Notes: generated from the sequence alone by a model not told the origin. A stretch of 64,000 nt of DNA from Oceanobacillus sp. CFH 90083 (GCF_009389585.1 NZ_VIYG01000008.1:110246-174245); one strand, 5' to 3'; shown: positions 43,727-53,148, counted from the stretch's first letter. Made by a program: numbers and translations.

Positions 43727-44473
43727 TTGGAAAAGATAAGTTATTTGAAGCGAAATAATAAAATTCCACTTCTATTGCTGCCTGGTACACTTTGTAACGA
43801 AAAATTATGGGAGCATCAGATAGCGTATTTAGCAGATATAGCATCTATCACAGTTGGAGATTTAACACAGAACAATACGATCGAAGGGATGGCGTCCAGT
43901 GTGTTGAAAAAGGCGCCTGAACGCTTTGCACTTGCCGGTTTATCACTGGGTGGTATGGTTGCAATCGAAATGATGAGACAAGCACCGGAACGGGTCACAC
44001 AGCTGGCTTTGCTGGATACCAATCCCAGACCCCCTGCAAAAGCGCAAATGGAAGCATGGCATCAATTTATCCAGATGAGTAAAGAAGGTAATTTTATAAG
44101 TATAACAAAGGATTATCTGATGCCTGGTTTGATTCGACCGGCTCATCAGGGGACGCCCCTGACTCAAACAGTAATTGATATGGCAGAGGAAGTCGGACCG
44201 GCTGCCATGGAAAGACAGATGACAGCATTGATGCACCGTCCTGATGCATTTGAGGTGTTACCAATGATTGGATGCCCTGTGAGTGTAATGGTTGGAGAAG
44301 AAGACAGTGTCTGTCCTGTTGAAATGAGTAATGAAATAGTCCGGGAAATTCCTAATTCTCATTTGACGGTAATCAAAGATGCAGGACACCTCAGCAGCTT
44401 AGATAATCCGCTGGAAGTTTCCCGTAAGTTAAAAGAATGGTTACAGCAAAATTTCCGTAAAGGGAGTATTTGA
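43727..44473 (+). CDS. Alpha/beta hydrolase
   Basis: A 248-residue alpha/beta-fold hydrolase. The oxyanion segment is LLLPGTLCNEKLWEHQ, the nucleophile elbow GLSLGGM, the acid Asp probably in VGEEDSVCP, and the His in IKDAGHLSSLDNP. No signal peptide, so cytoplasmic. It would cleave an ester or lactone in the pathway. TTG start at 43727 with AAAGGGTGA ~9 nt upstream. It is followed by the aldolase gene with overlapping ends. Confidence 0.85.
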   Translation: MEKISYLKRNNKIPLLLLPGTLCNEKLWEHQIAYLADIASITVGDLTQNNTIEGMASSVLKKAPERFALAGLSLGGMVAIEMMRQAPERVTQLALLDTNPRPPAKAQMEAWHQFIQMSKEGNFISITKDYLMPGLIRPAHQGTPLTQTVIDMAEEVGPAAMERQMTALMHRPDAFEVLPMIGCPVSVMVGEEDSVCPVEMSNEIVREIPNSHLTVIKDAGHLSSLDNPLEVSRKLKEWLQQNFRKGSI

Positions 44474-44478
44474 AGCGT

Positions 44479-45243
44479 ATGACAAAAAACTTGAAAGAAA
44501 AAATTTTGACTAATGAAAAAGCCTTAGGTGGATTTGTAAATGCATATAATCCTTCACTGGTTGAGATGCTCGGATTTAACGGGTATGACTTTGTAGTAAT
44601 TGATAATGAACATGGAGCATTCAGTCAATCCGAAATTACAGAGATGATACGGGCTGCGAAACGGACTAATATGTCACCCATAGTACGTACCTCTTATGAC
44701 CCATCGTCCATACAAAAGGCGTTGGACAATGGTGCAGAAGGAGTCCAGGTACCAATGATTAATAATCAGGAGCAGGCGGAGGAAGTTGTTTCCAAAGCGA
44801 AGTATCCTCCGGTCGGAATGCGAGGCGTTGCCTACTCGATTCCGGCAGCACAATATGGAACACTAAGTGGAAGATCCTATTTAGATCAGGCGAACAAAAA
44901 TAGTCTTATTTCTGTACACATTGAAACAAAAGAGGCTGTACAAAACTTTGAAGAAATCATTGTTGTAAATGAAATTGACATAGCTTTTATAGGTTCAACA
45001 GATTTAGCTGTGAATTTGGGGTATGACAATCCCGGTCATCCAGAGGTGCAGAGCGTTATATCGAATCTGTTTAAGAAAGCAAAACAGCATGATATAAAAA
45101 TGGGATTGGTAGCATCTGACTCGGCTTCGGCAGCGAAAGCTTTTGAACAGGGCGCCAGTTATGTTGCTGTTGTTATCAATAAGGTAATCATGGAAGCCTT
45201 AAATGAAGTGGTCTCCAATTCTAAAAACGGAATAAATGAATGA
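44479..45243 (+). CDS. HpcH/HpaI-family class II aldolase
   Basis: A 254-residue aldolase of the HpcH/HpaI family, which cleaves 2-keto-3-deoxy acids to pyruvate plus an aldehyde with a divalent metal. Characteristic parts are VVIDNEHGAFS, GAEGVQVPMI (metal Glu region), VGMRGVAYS and DIAFIGSTDLAVNLG. It probably performs the chain-splitting step of this cluster. The start may be ATG 44479 or the TTG at 44470, which overlaps the previous stop; the AAAGGGAG site lies 12 or 3 nt away respectively. Confidence 0.85.
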   Translation: MTKNLKEKILTNEKALGGFVNAYNPSLVEMLGFNGYDFVVIDNEHGAFSQSEITEMIRAAKRTNMSPIVRTSYDPSSIQKALDNGAEGVQVPMINNQEQAEEVVSKAKYPPVGMRGVAYSIPAAQYGTLSGRSYLDQANKNSLISVHIETKEAVQNFEEIIVVNEIDIAFIGSTDLAVNLGYDNPGHPEVQSVISNLFKKAKQHDIKMGLVASDSASAAKAFEQGASYVAVVINKVIMEALNEVVSNSKNGINE

Positions 45244-45246
45244 AAC

Positions 45247-45325
45247 AGAAAGTACATCTTCGCTCAAAATGAATGTTTCTGACATCATTCATTAGAGTTA
45301 CTAATCATGAGGAGATGTACTTTCT
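45247..45325. repeat. 13-bp inverted repeat with inner hairpin between aldolase and amidase genes
   Basis: AGAAAGTACATCT (45247-45259) and AGATGTACTTTCT (45313-45325) are perfectly complementary and enclose 53 nt, in which AATGAATG can pair with CATTCATT. There is no T tract after it. It could be an RNA control element for the amidase gene or the trace of an element; neither is shown. Confidence 0.5.
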
Positions 45326-45395
45326 CCCTGTTTATAGGAAATATAGATGGGAGCTTAAAAATGTAAACAATTGTGTTTCGGGAAGGAGAATTTTT

Positions 45396-46730
45396 ATGGG
45401 ATTTACGATAGACGAGCTATTAAATGGATATCAAAAGCGTCAGTTTACTCCTGTTGAAATGATTAATGCGTACTTACGTAAATGTAAGGAGAGGGATTCG
45501 ACACTTCATTCCTATATTACTTTGATGGAAAAAAGAGCGCTTGAACAGGCTGGAAAATATGAAAAAGTCTGGGTAAATAACGAAAAAATGAGTTTGTGCG
45601 GTATCCCTGTTTCATTTAAAGATGCGATTAATATTTCAGGGGTCCCTACAACGAACGGATCACAAATAGATTTAACGAATATTGCCAAGCGAAATGCGGA
45701 AGTGGTAGATACATTGGAGACAGCAGGCTGTATCACCTTAGGGAAAAATAATATGTCAGAATACGCCGCAGATGTTACTTCTAAAAATAAATACTTTGGA
45801 GACGTGTTTAATCCCTTAAATAAGAAAAGAACTGCCGGAGGGTCAAGCAGCGGGTCTGCTGTAGCGGTAGCAGCAGATTTATGCATCGGTTCTATCGGTA
45901 CAGACACTTCGGGATCAGTACGGATACCGGCAGCATGCTGTGGAGTGGTAGGAATTAAGCCTACAGTTGGTTTGGTAGGGATGAAAGGAATCATGCCTCT
46001 TTCCTGGACATTGGATCATGTTGGAGTAATTGCAAATAATATGGCTGATGTGACATATTTGACGGAGGCACTAATCGGTGTGAAATACCGCCAATTCGAT
46101 TATAAAAATGGATTAATTGATTTAAAAATTGGTCTTCCTAATGCATACTTCAACGCATTTAATGATAATATTACAGATTCGATGATGGAACTGGTTATAA
46201 ATACTTTGGAGAAGCTGGGAGCACAGATTAAAATGATTGATGTTTCCTTTCTGAATAACGATACAGTAAGATTATCCAGAACAATAGGGACTTCAGAAAT
46301 CACTGTTATACATAATGATAAATATAACCTTCATAAACAGAAGTATAGTAAGGAGCTGGTACAGACCTTTGAAAGAGGAAATAACATTCTTGCGTTTGAA
46401 TATCTGAATGCCCTGAAGACAAGAGAAGCATGGAAGCTGAAAATGGATAAGCTCTTAGAGGAAGTTGATATCATGATCACGCCGACTATGCCGATTTTGC
46501 CACCATACATTGAGGAAGAGCAGGTATTTAACGGGAAAGAATATGAATCTATTGGAGATTATATGGTCAAGTACACATCACCCTTTAATTTTACAGGACA
46601 TCCGGCTTTGACACTCCCATCCGGGATGAAAAAAGATGGTCTGTCCGTCGGGTTTCAAATGGTTACAAGCTATTATAGAGAGGAGCTTCTTTTTAGAGTG
46701 GGTAAAGTTTATGAGCAGTTTATTAAATAG
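45396..46730 (+). CDS. Amidase-signature family hydrolase
   Basis: A 444-residue amidase (GatA-like fold). The catalytic triad is visible: Lys in PVSFKDAIN, cis-Ser in the Gly/Ser-rich GGSSSGSAVAVAADLC, and the nucleophile Ser in GTDTSGSVRIPAACCG. It hydrolyses an amide such as a carboxamide intermediate. No gatB or gatC is near, so it is not the tRNA amidotransferase. The ATG at 45396 follows GGAAGGAGA; the frame is open to 45273 but crosses an inverted repeat and lacks a site. It ends the cluster. Confidence 0.88.
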   Translation: MGFTIDELLNGYQKRQFTPVEMINAYLRKCKERDSTLHSYITLMEKRALEQAGKYEKVWVNNEKMSLCGIPVSFKDAINISGVPTTNGSQIDLTNIAKRNAEVVDTLETAGCITLGKNNMSEYAADVTSKNKYFGDVFNPLNKKRTAGGSSSGSAVAVAADLCIGSIGTDTSGSVRIPAACCGVVGIKPTVGLVGMKGIMPLSWTLDHVGVIANNMADVTYLTEALIGVKYRQFDYKNGLIDLKIGLPNAYFNAFNDNITDSMMELVINTLEKLGAQIKMIDVSFLNNDTVRLSRTIGTSEITVIHNDKYNLHKQKYSKELVQTFERGNNILAFEYLNALKTREAWKLKMDKLLEEVDIMITPTMPILPPYIEEEQVFNGKEYESIGDYMVKYTSPFNFTGHPALTLPSGMKKDGLSVGFQMVTSYYREELLFRVGKVYEQFIK

Positions 46731-46990
46731 GTTACGAGATTGTCGGTCTTGTGTGTCAGCGGGGCGGGTCGTTACTGACAGTTTAATCTTCTGTTTTTTG
46801 AAGCATGAGCCGTGCAGCCAGTACACTGCGATAAACTTTTTATAAAGTTAATTTGGATTAGTTGAGTTTTCCCTCCAATATAATGGTGATAAAACCGAAC
46901 ATAAATTTAAAGGGAAACAATAGATACCCCTATTAAAGCAATATTTAATCAGCTTGTAATCCTTAAAACGATCCCATTATCCCAATAATT
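46731..46990. other. Intergenic stretch between the amidase gene and the codBA promoter
   Basis: No gene is seen. The first 60 bases are comparatively GC-rich and contain a weak hairpin (GTCAG with CTGAC around 46756-46782) that might serve as a terminator for the amidase gene. The rest is AT-rich. Confidence 0.4.
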
Positions 46991-46996
46991 CCCAAG

Positions 46997-47025
46997 ATGA
47001 CAACCCAACAATTTTATGCCATAAT
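46997..47025 (+). promoter_or_regulatory. Promoter of the codB-codA leader
   Basis: ATGACA (46997-47002) and CATAAT (47020-47025) are 17 nt apart, each one base from consensus. Transcription would start near 47032, giving a ~225-nt leader that contains the PyrR site and terminator. Confidence 0.6.
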
Positions 47026-47050
47026 ATACTTTGATAAACATACTGGTACC

Positions 47051-47090
47051 TTTAAATCAGTCCAGAGAGGCTGACAAGGACAGCGCAAAT
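47051..47090 (+). promoter_or_regulatory. PyrR-binding RNA element upstream of codB-codA
   Basis: The stretch CAGTCCAGAGAGGCTGACAA, followed by GGACAGCG, matches the binding loop of Bacillus pyr leaders (AGUCCAGAGAGGCU...AAGG). PyrR bound with UMP would stabilise this fold and allow the downstream terminator (47150-47189) to form, shutting off cytosine salvage when pyrimidines are plentiful. The motif match is seen directly; the mechanism is known from pyr operons. Confidence 0.85.
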
Positions 47091-47149
47091 ATAATGACTA
47101 CTGTGTGGATACTCTGTGTGAAAGGTGTATTCAGGTGTGCATTATACAG

Positions 47150-47189
47150 AAAAAGCTTCCTGTCAGGACTTGAACAGGAAGCTTTTTTT
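47150..47189 (+). terminator. Attenuator terminator of the codB-codA leader
   Basis: AAAAAGCTTCCTGT (47150-47163) pairs perfectly with ACAGGAAGCTTTTT, followed by more T's. It lies 70 bp before codB and ~60 bp after the PyrR site, as in PyrR-controlled leaders. Confidence 0.88.
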
Positions 47190-47258
47190 GTTCATTTCTT
47201 TTAAAACGGAAGTCTTTCGGTACCAGTTTCTTATAATCTACTTAATGGAGGAATTGGT

Positions 47259-48533
47259 ATGTCACAAATAGATAAAGAATTTTCATTACAGGCAGTGCCG
47301 CGCTCGCATCGAAACGGGTTTTGGAAGATTTTAGCGGTCATGCTGTCGCTCAGCTTTTTCTCAGCAAGTATGATGTCTGGAGGAACGTTAGGAACAGGGC
47401 TTACCTTTTCTAATTTTATCTGGATTGTACTGGCTGGTAACCTGATTCTTGGGCTTTATACAGGATCGCTTGCTTACATTGCTTCTAAAACAGGATTATC
47501 TACACATTTATTAGCGCGTTACGCATTTGGAGAAAAAGGATCTTATCTAACTTCCTTTTTGCTTGCTTCTACACAGGTGTGCTGGTTTGGAGTAGGGCTG
47601 GCGATGTTTGCTATTCCCGTTGCCACAGCGACAGGATGGAATGTATATATACTTATCGCCGTGTTGGGTTTATTGATGACTGTTTCAGCAATTTTTGGAA
47701 TGAAGACTTTAACCATATTAGGGTTTATTGCAGTACCGGCAATTGCAATCTTTGGAAGCTATTCAATGACCAATTCAGCACAGGAAATTGGCGGATTGCA
47801 AGGATTATTTGCTTATGAACCAGCACAGATAATGAGCGTAGGATTGGCTTTAACCATTTGTGTAGGATCATTTATCAGTGCGGGAACGCTGACTCCTGAC
47901 TTTGCCCGCTTTGCAAAATCAGCGAAATCAGCAGTATGGGCAAATATTATTGCTTTCTTCCTCGGTAATTCGTTGATGTTTTTATTCGGCGCAGTGGGTG
48001 CGATGGCTTTCGGTGTTGCAGACATCTCGGATGTGATGTTTTTACAAGGGCTGATGATTCCTGCTATTATTGTGTTAGGCTTAAACATTTGGACAACCAA
48101 TGATAGTGCGTTATATGCTTCTGGTTTAGGGTTTGCTAATATCACCAAATTACCAAAGAAAAAAATCGTTGTGTTCAATGGAATTGTCGGAACCATTGCT
48201 GCTATGTGGTTATTCAATAATTTTGTAGGATTTTTAAATGTTCTGGGATCGGCACTGCCGTCCATTGGAGCGATTATATTAGCGGATTATTATCTGGTCC
48301 GTCGCAGGAAATATGCGCCCTTTAAAACAATGACATTTAAAGCTGTAAACTGGGTGGCAATCGTTGCCTGGGCAGGCGGGGTAGCAATTGCTAATTTTGT
48401 GCCGGGAATCCCGCCGATTAACGCATTATTAGGAACGTCTATCATTTATGTTGCCGGAATGAAACTAATGTCTCAAAAAGAAACGGTCACAGCACCATTA
48501 AAAGAGAAGGATGAGGTAGTCAGTGATTATTAA
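47259..48533 (+). CDS. codB: Cytosine permease
   Basis: A 424-residue NCS1-family transporter with about twelve TM helices importing cytosine. Family-like segments are [30 protein letters not shown] at the start, [14 protein letters not shown], and [17 protein letters not shown] in the middle. ATG at 47259 with TGGAGGA upstream. The gene overlaps codA by 11 bp, and the pair sits behind a PyrR-type attenuator, which supports the pyrimidine assignment. Confidence 0.9.
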   Translation: MSQIDKEFSLQAVPRSHRNGFWKILAVMLSLSFFSASMMSGGTLGTGLTFSNFIWIVLAGNLILGLYTGSLAYIASKTGLSTHLLARYAFGEKGSYLTSFLLASTQVCWFGVGLAMFAIPVATATGWNVYILIAVLGLLMTVSAIFGMKTLTILGFIAVPAIAIFGSYSMTNSAQEIGGLQGLFAYEPAQIMSVGLALTICVGSFISAGTLTPDFARFAKSAKSAVWANIIAFFLGNSLMFLFGAVGAMAFGVADISDVMFLQGLMIPAIIVLGLNIWTTNDSALYASGLGFANITKLPKKKIVVFNGIVGTIAAMWLFNNFVGFLNVLGSALPSIGAIILADYYLVRRRKYAPFKTMTFKAVNWVAIVAWAGGVAIANFVPGIPPINALLGTSIIYVAGMKLMSQKETVTAPLKEKDEVVSDY

Positions 48534-49791
48534 AAATGCAAAGCTAAGAGGAAAAGATGGCCTTTGGCATATCGTTGTAGAAAATGGGAAATTTAACGCG
48601 GTAACGCAGGAGTTGCCGCAATCTGAAGCGAAAGAAGTAATTGATGTAAATGGTGCGCTGGTTCTCCCGCCTTTTATTGAACCGCATATTCATTTAGATA
48701 CGACTTTAACAGCAGGAGAGCCTGCCTGGAATCAAAGTGGAACGCTATTTGAAGGTATCCAGCGCTGGTCTGAACGTAAAGAGACATTAACGATGGAAGA
48801 TGTGAAAAAGAGATCCAAAACAGCATTGAAGTGGCAAATTGCTCAAGGTATTCAGAATGTCCGTACCCATGTAGATGTGACCGATCCAGACCTGACAGCT
48901 TTAAAAGCAATGCTTGAAGTGAAGCAGGAAATGGCTCCTTATGTAGATATTCAGCTGGTTGCTTTCCCACAGGAGGGGATTCATTCCTATCCAAATGGTA
49001 AGGAGCTGTTGGAAGAAGCATTGAAAATGGGTGCCGATGTTGTCGGCGGTATTCCGCATTTCGAATTTACAAGAGAATATGGCGTAGATTCGATGAGAGT
49101 CGCGTTTGATCTTGCTGAGAAATATGATAAATTAGTGGATATTCATTGTGATGAAATAGATGACGAGCAGTCCCGCTTTGTAGAAGTAGTCGCGAAAGAG
49201 GCGTATGAACGCGGTTTGGGAGAGCGTACCACAGCAAGTCATACGACAGCAATGGGCTCTTATAATGATGCATATACATCGAAGCTCTTCCGTTTACTGA
49301 AAATGTCCAATATCAATTTTGTATCTAATCCGCTTGTAAATATTCATCTTCAGGGCAGATTCGATACGTATCCAAAACGCCGCGGCTTGACCCGTGTGAA
49401 AGAGCTGCAGGAGGCAGGGCTTAATATTTGCTTTGGTCATGATGATATTTTTGACCCGTGGTATCCGCTGGGAACGGGCAATATGCTGCAGGTGCTGCAT
49501 ATGGGGATTCATGCATCGCAATTAATGGGCTATGAGCAGATTATTAATTCGATCGATTTAATTACAAAAAACAGTGCGAAAACACTGCATATAGAAGAAA
49601 ATTACGGTATTGAAGCAGGTAAGCCGGCGAATTTTATTGTCTTGTCCGCTGATAATGAGTATGATGCGATTCGTAAGCAGGCTGTTGTGACACACTCGTT
49701 TAGAGATGGGAAAATGATTGCTCATACAAAACCGAGTGAGGCATCGATTTTGTTAAATGATACGGAAGAGAAAGTAACCTTTAATAGATAA
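48523..49791 (+). CDS. codA: Cytosine deaminase
   Basis: A 422-residue metal-dependent deaminase that converts cytosine to uracil and ammonia. Metal ligands are seen in EPHIHLDTT (His55, His57), in [14 protein letters not shown], in [17 protein letters not shown] and in [15 protein letters not shown] (Asp). GTG start at 48523, overlapping codB. A second, diverged copy of codons ~378-403 reappears at 63922, on the far side of the next catabolic block, with only synonymous differences in the visible part. Confidence 0.92.
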   Translation: MIIKNAKLRGKDGLWHIVVENGKFNAVTQELPQSEAKEVIDVNGALVLPPFIEPHIHLDTTLTAGEPAWNQSGTLFEGIQRWSERKETLTMEDVKKRSKTALKWQIAQGIQNVRTHVDVTDPDLTALKAMLEVKQEMAPYVDIQLVAFPQEGIHSYPNGKELLEEALKMGADVVGGIPHFEFTREYGVDSMRVAFDLAEKYDKLVDIHCDEIDDEQSRFVEVVAKEAYERGLGERTTASHTTAMGSYNDAYTSKLFRLLKMSNINFVSNPLVNIHLQGRFDTYPKRRGLTRVKELQEAGLNICFGHDDIFDPWYPLGTGNMLQVLHMGIHASQLMGYEQIINSIDLITKNSAKTLHIEENYGIEAGKPANFIVLSADNEYDAIRKQAVVTHSFRDGKMIAHTKPSEASILLNDTEEKVTFNR

Positions 49792-49794
49792 AGT

Positions 49795-49827
49795 AAAAAA
49801 AGCGCAGCCTGGCGGGTGCGCTTTTTC
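49795..49827 (+). terminator. Terminator after codA
   Basis: AAAAAAGCGCA (49795-49805) pairs with TGCGCTTTTT (49817-49826) around a GC-rich loop, followed by T-rich sequence. It lies 4 nt after the codA stop. Confidence 0.88.
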
Positions 49828-49905
49828 TTTATCTTCTAAGATATATGCAGCACTTGAACGATGCATCATTAAAATATATAAACTGAAATCGCATACAAAA
49901 ATATA

Positions 49906-49951
49906 TTGACAAATTAAAACGGTTTTGTTATCTTTGCTATAACGTTTTAGC
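49906..49951 (+). promoter_or_regulatory. Promoter and LacI-type operators of the second LacI gene
   Basis: TTGACA (49906-49911) and TATCTT (49929-49934) are 17 nt apart. The spacer holds TTAAAACGGTTTTG, and directly downstream lies GCTATAACGTTTTAGC (49936-49951), a palindrome with central CG. The same type of site recurs at 51030. This arrangement fits autorepression by the regulator starting at 49990. Confidence 0.75.
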
Positions 49952-49989
49952 CGATAGATTTAGATAAAAAATAGAAAGGGGGGAGTTAT

Positions 49990-51006
49990 ATGGCAACAAT
50001 ACGTGAGATAGCAAAACAGGCAAATGTTTCCATAGGTACCGCTTCTTTTGTGTTAAATGGAAAAGCAGAGCAAATGAGAATTTCTGAAAAAACACAGCAA
50101 AAGGTTTTAGAAACAGCAAAGAAACTAGGTTATAACCCCAGTTTATCTGCTAGACGTTTGCGAACAAAAGGAGAAAAAGAAGTACCTGTTATTGCGATTC
50201 TCTGGACACTCGATACGAGAACATCGTTGATTTCACGCTTTATGCAAGGAATTCAAACGAAATCTCTTTATCAAGATGGCTTATTTGAATTAGTTATTCA
50301 ACCGTATGAAAATGATAAATTAAATGAAGTTAAGAGTCTTCATACGGGTTTACGGTTTAATGGTGCTATTGTTGCAAATGCTTCAAATAAAGATATGGCT
50401 TATTTAGAAAAAGCTGATTTAAGTGTCCCCGTTGTTGTCTATCAGAGACATTCTAATAAATATGGAACTGTTTGCGTAGATAGTGAGAATACTGGAAAAG
50501 AGTTAGCTTCTTTATTTATATCTAATGGGCATAAGCATGTAGGGATGATTATTCCTAATGTTTCATCAGAAGCTATTGAACTCCGTCGAAAAGGTTTTAG
50601 AGAGAGATGGAGTCAAGGATCAGAGGTTTCGGATATTCAGGAATGGTTTGGTGAGTTTTCTGAAAAAGGTGGCTATGAAGCAGCTCTGCATTTATTACAT
50701 CATCATAAAGAAATGCCGACAGCTCTTTTCTTTTTAAGTGATCATATGGCAATGGGAGCACTGGCAGCATTTCATCAAAAAAATATTCGAATACCAAAAG
50801 ATATTGAGATAATCGGTCATGATAATATTAGCTCAACACAATTTACACTCCCTTCTTTATCAACTGTACATCTACCAGTTGAAGAAATGGCAGAAGCTTG
50901 TGTCAGACAGCTTTTGAAAATAATCAATCATGAAGTAGATACATCCGAATCGATAAAATTTGAATCTTATTTAGTAGAGAGAGATAGCAGTTTAGATAGA
51001 TTATAA
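49990..51006 (+). CDS. LacI-family transcription regulator (second)
   Basis: A 338-residue LacI-family regulator. The helix-turn-helix is TIREIAKQANVSIGTASFVLNG, where Ala-Ser-Phe stands in place of the usual V-S-R/V. The hinge region is NPSLSARRLRTKGEK and the effector domain ends IEIIGHDNISSTQFTLPSLSTVHLP. Strong GAAAGGGGGGAG site upstream of the ATG. Its likely operators flank the gene (49936 and 51030), so it should control itself and the catabolic cluster downstream. Confidence 0.92.
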   Translation: MATIREIAKQANVSIGTASFVLNGKAEQMRISEKTQQKVLETAKKLGYNPSLSARRLRTKGEKEVPVIAILWTLDTRTSLISRFMQGIQTKSLYQDGLFELVIQPYENDKLNEVKSLHTGLRFNGAIVANASNKDMAYLEKADLSVPVVVYQRHSNKYGTVCVDSENTGKELASLFISNGHKHVGMIIPNVSSEAIELRRKGFRERWSQGSEVSDIQEWFGEFSEKGGYEAALHLLHHHKEMPTALFFLSDHMAMGALAAFHQKNIRIPKDIEIIGHDNISSTQFTLPSLSTVHLPVEEMAEACVRQLLKIINHEVDTSESIKFESYLVERDSSLDRL

Positions 51007-51029
51007 CTATCTATATTTATCTCTTTATT

Positions 51030-51045
51030 GCTAAAACGTTTTAGT
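51030..51045 (+). promoter_or_regulatory. LacI-type operator before the oxidoreductase genes
   Basis: GCTAAAACGTTTTAGT contains a perfect 14-bp palindrome CTAAAACGTTTTAG with central CG, matching the operator at 49936. It lies 51 bp before the first oxidoreductase gene and could control a separate promoter for the cluster or support a repression loop. Confidence 0.75.
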
Positions 51046-51095
51046 TAAAGCAAATCATTATTTCTTATTTTTCAAACTAAAAAAGGAGGGTTATT

Positions 51096-52073
51096 ATGAA
51101 CTTGCCAAAGGTAGCAATAGTAGGTGCGAGTCATTGGCACGTACCCTTGTACATTGAAGAAATTAAAAATATGGATTGTATGGTCTGTGGAGTTCAAGAT
51201 CAAACCCCTGAGGTTGCGAATGAATTAGCAGTTTTTTTCAATTCTGTATCTTATACGGATATAGACAAACTCCTGAAAGAAGCAAAACCAGACTTTGTTT
51301 TTGCATTTGCTAAACATAGTGATATGGCGAGTTTAGCCAAAAAATTAATTGATATGAATATTGCATTTGCAATGGAGAAACCTGTAGGTCTAAATTTTGA
51401 ACAAGTGAAAACTATTGAAAAGCATGCTAGCGATAATGGTGTATTTTGTTCAATTCCTTTTGTTTGGCGTTTTAGTGAAGCGGTTACAAAATTGCGGGAA
51501 AAATTTAATCCTGAAGAATACAACCATTTATCCTTTCAATTTATTGCTGGACCACCAGATAGATATATAGAAAATGGCACACCATGGATGTTGGATTCTG
51601 ATATTGCTGGCGGAGGCTGTATGACTAATCTCGGAGTTCATTTTCTAGATTTAGCACTATTCCTGACCAACTCAAATAGTCTTAGAGTTCTATCATCAAA
51701 TTTCCATTACAACTTTAATTACTCTGTAGAAGATTATGCAGTTACACACCTTGAGACTGACAGTGGGGCAACAATAAGTATTGAAGCAGGTTATGCATTT
51801 CCAATGTCTGAATCTAAAAAAAGAGAAAACAGCTGGAAATTAGTTACTCGTAATGGATATCACACATTGTCAGAAAACTGTTTAGAATTACGTGTGTTTA
51901 ATGAAAACGTAGAAAAAATACCTGTTGTTACCGATTCCGATGATTTATATCCAATTTTTGTAAGGGAAACTTTAAAGGATTGGATGGCAGGGCGTTCTCC
52001 GTCCATTAACCTTAGTCACATGTCGAGTGTGAGAAAGGTTTTAGATGATATTAATAAGATTGCGTCTAAGTAA
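51096..52073 (+). CDS. Gfo/Idh/MocA-family oxidoreductase (first)
   Basis: A 325-residue NAD(P)-dependent sugar oxidoreductase. The N-terminal Rossmann part is KVAIVGASHWHVPLYIEEI, where Ala-Ser-His replaces the usual G-x-G. AMEKPVGLNFEQV holds the conserved EKP lysine, and GGGCMTNLGVHFLDLALFL the catalytic Asp/His region. AAAAGGAGGG lies upstream. It likely oxidises a sugar or inositol-like ring hydroxyl. The paralogue follows 23 bp later. Confidence 0.85.
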   Translation: MNLPKVAIVGASHWHVPLYIEEIKNMDCMVCGVQDQTPEVANELAVFFNSVSYTDIDKLLKEAKPDFVFAFAKHSDMASLAKKLIDMNIAFAMEKPVGLNFEQVKTIEKHASDNGVFCSIPFVWRFSEAVTKLREKFNPEEYNHLSFQFIAGPPDRYIENGTPWMLDSDIAGGGCMTNLGVHFLDLALFLTNSNSLRVLSSNFHYNFNYSVEDYAVTHLETDSGATISIEAGYAFPMSESKKRENSWKLVTRNGYHTLSENCLELRVFNENVEKIPVVTDSDDLYPIFVRETLKDWMAGRSPSINLSHMSSVRKVLDDINKIASK

Positions 52074-52096
52074 AATAACAACACGGAGGTAAAATT

Positions 52097-53137
52097 ATGA
52101 ATCCAATCAGATTTGGGTTAATTGGTTGTAGTCCTATAGGTCATATTCATGCGAAAACTATTACCAAAAACCCGAATGCCGAGCTAATTAGTGTTACAGA
52201 CAGCAATCGTAAAAAGGCCAAAGAAGTTTCAGAGAGTTTTTCTGCTAACGTTAGTAAAAGTATAGAAGATTTGGTCCAACATCCAAAAATAGATGCTGTA
52301 AGTATTTGTTTACCTCACCATTTACATTACAGTGCTTGTTTAAGTGCTATTAAAGCTAAAAAACATATTTTAATTGAGAAGCCTTTAGCGTTATCTATTG
52401 ATCAAAGTCAAGACATAATTTCTAAGGCTGAGGAAGCAGGAATAAAACTAGGCGTTATTTTTCAAAATAGATTTGTCACTGAGTTTCAACAACTGAAACA
52501 ACTTATTAAGGATGGCGCTCTAGGTAAGATCAACTTAGTTGATATCGATGTAAAATGGCTAAGGGAAAAAAGTTATTTTGACAATAGCTGGAGAAATGAC
52601 AAGTATAAAGCTGGTGGTGGGGTGTTAGTGACTCAGGCTATTCACTTTCTTGATCTTGCTTTACATTTGTTTGGACCTGTGGTGGAAGTTAATTGTACAG
52701 TTCAAAATTTACGGAAATGGATGGAAGTCGAGGACTTAGCAGTTGGTCAAATTCTATTTAATGAAGGTTTACTAGGGAACTTTGTTACTAGCACTGCCAT
52801 GTCACTGGAAGAACCAGCCAGACTTACGATTCATGGTAGTTTAGATTCAGCAACATTTATAGAAAGTCGTGGTTATACAAAACTTGTCATTCACGATTCA
52901 GTGGAAAATGAACGAAATGTTAATTTACATCAAGACTCATCAGTACCTAGCCTAATTGAATCCGAAGGACATGAATTTTTATATAAGGATTTTATTCATG
53001 CAATAAGAAATGACAATAAACCAATTATTGATGGATATGAAGGTTTAAAGAGTTTGTTTCTACTAGAGGCACTTTATAAGTCAGCTGAAAATAGAAAATG
53101 GGCTACTGTTAGTAGTAAACATAGAATTGAAAATTAG
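52097..53137 (+). CDS. Gfo/Idh/MocA-family oxidoreductase (second)
   Basis: A 346-residue oxidoreductase of the same family: IRFGLIGCSPIGHIHAKTI at the dinucleotide site, HILIEKPLALSID (EKP motif) and GGGVLVTQAIHFLDLALHL (catalytic region). Two such enzymes side by side often carry out oxidation and reduction at different carbons of one sugar, giving net epimerisation or dehydration; which applies here is unknown. ACGGAGGT site upstream; 11 bp before the SDR gene. Confidence 0.87.
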   Translation: MNPIRFGLIGCSPIGHIHAKTITKNPNAELISVTDSNRKKAKEVSESFSANVSKSIEDLVQHPKIDAVSICLPHHLHYSACLSAIKAKKHILIEKPLALSIDQSQDIISKAEEAGIKLGVIFQNRFVTEFQQLKQLIKDGALGKINLVDIDVKWLREKSYFDNSWRNDKYKAGGGVLVTQAIHFLDLALHLFGPVVEVNCTVQNLRKWMEVEDLAVGQILFNEGLLGNFVTSTAMSLEEPARLTIHGSLDSATFIESRGYTKLVIHDSVENERNVNLHQDSSVPSLIESEGHEFLYKDFIHAIRNDNKPIIDGYEGLKSLFLLEALYKSAENRKWATVSSKHRIEN

Positions 53138-53148
53138 GAGGATGTTAT

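Noticed and set aside
45273..45395. N-terminal extension of the amidase
   Set aside because: It crosses an inverted repeat and has no ribosome binding site; the start at 45396 has a strong one.
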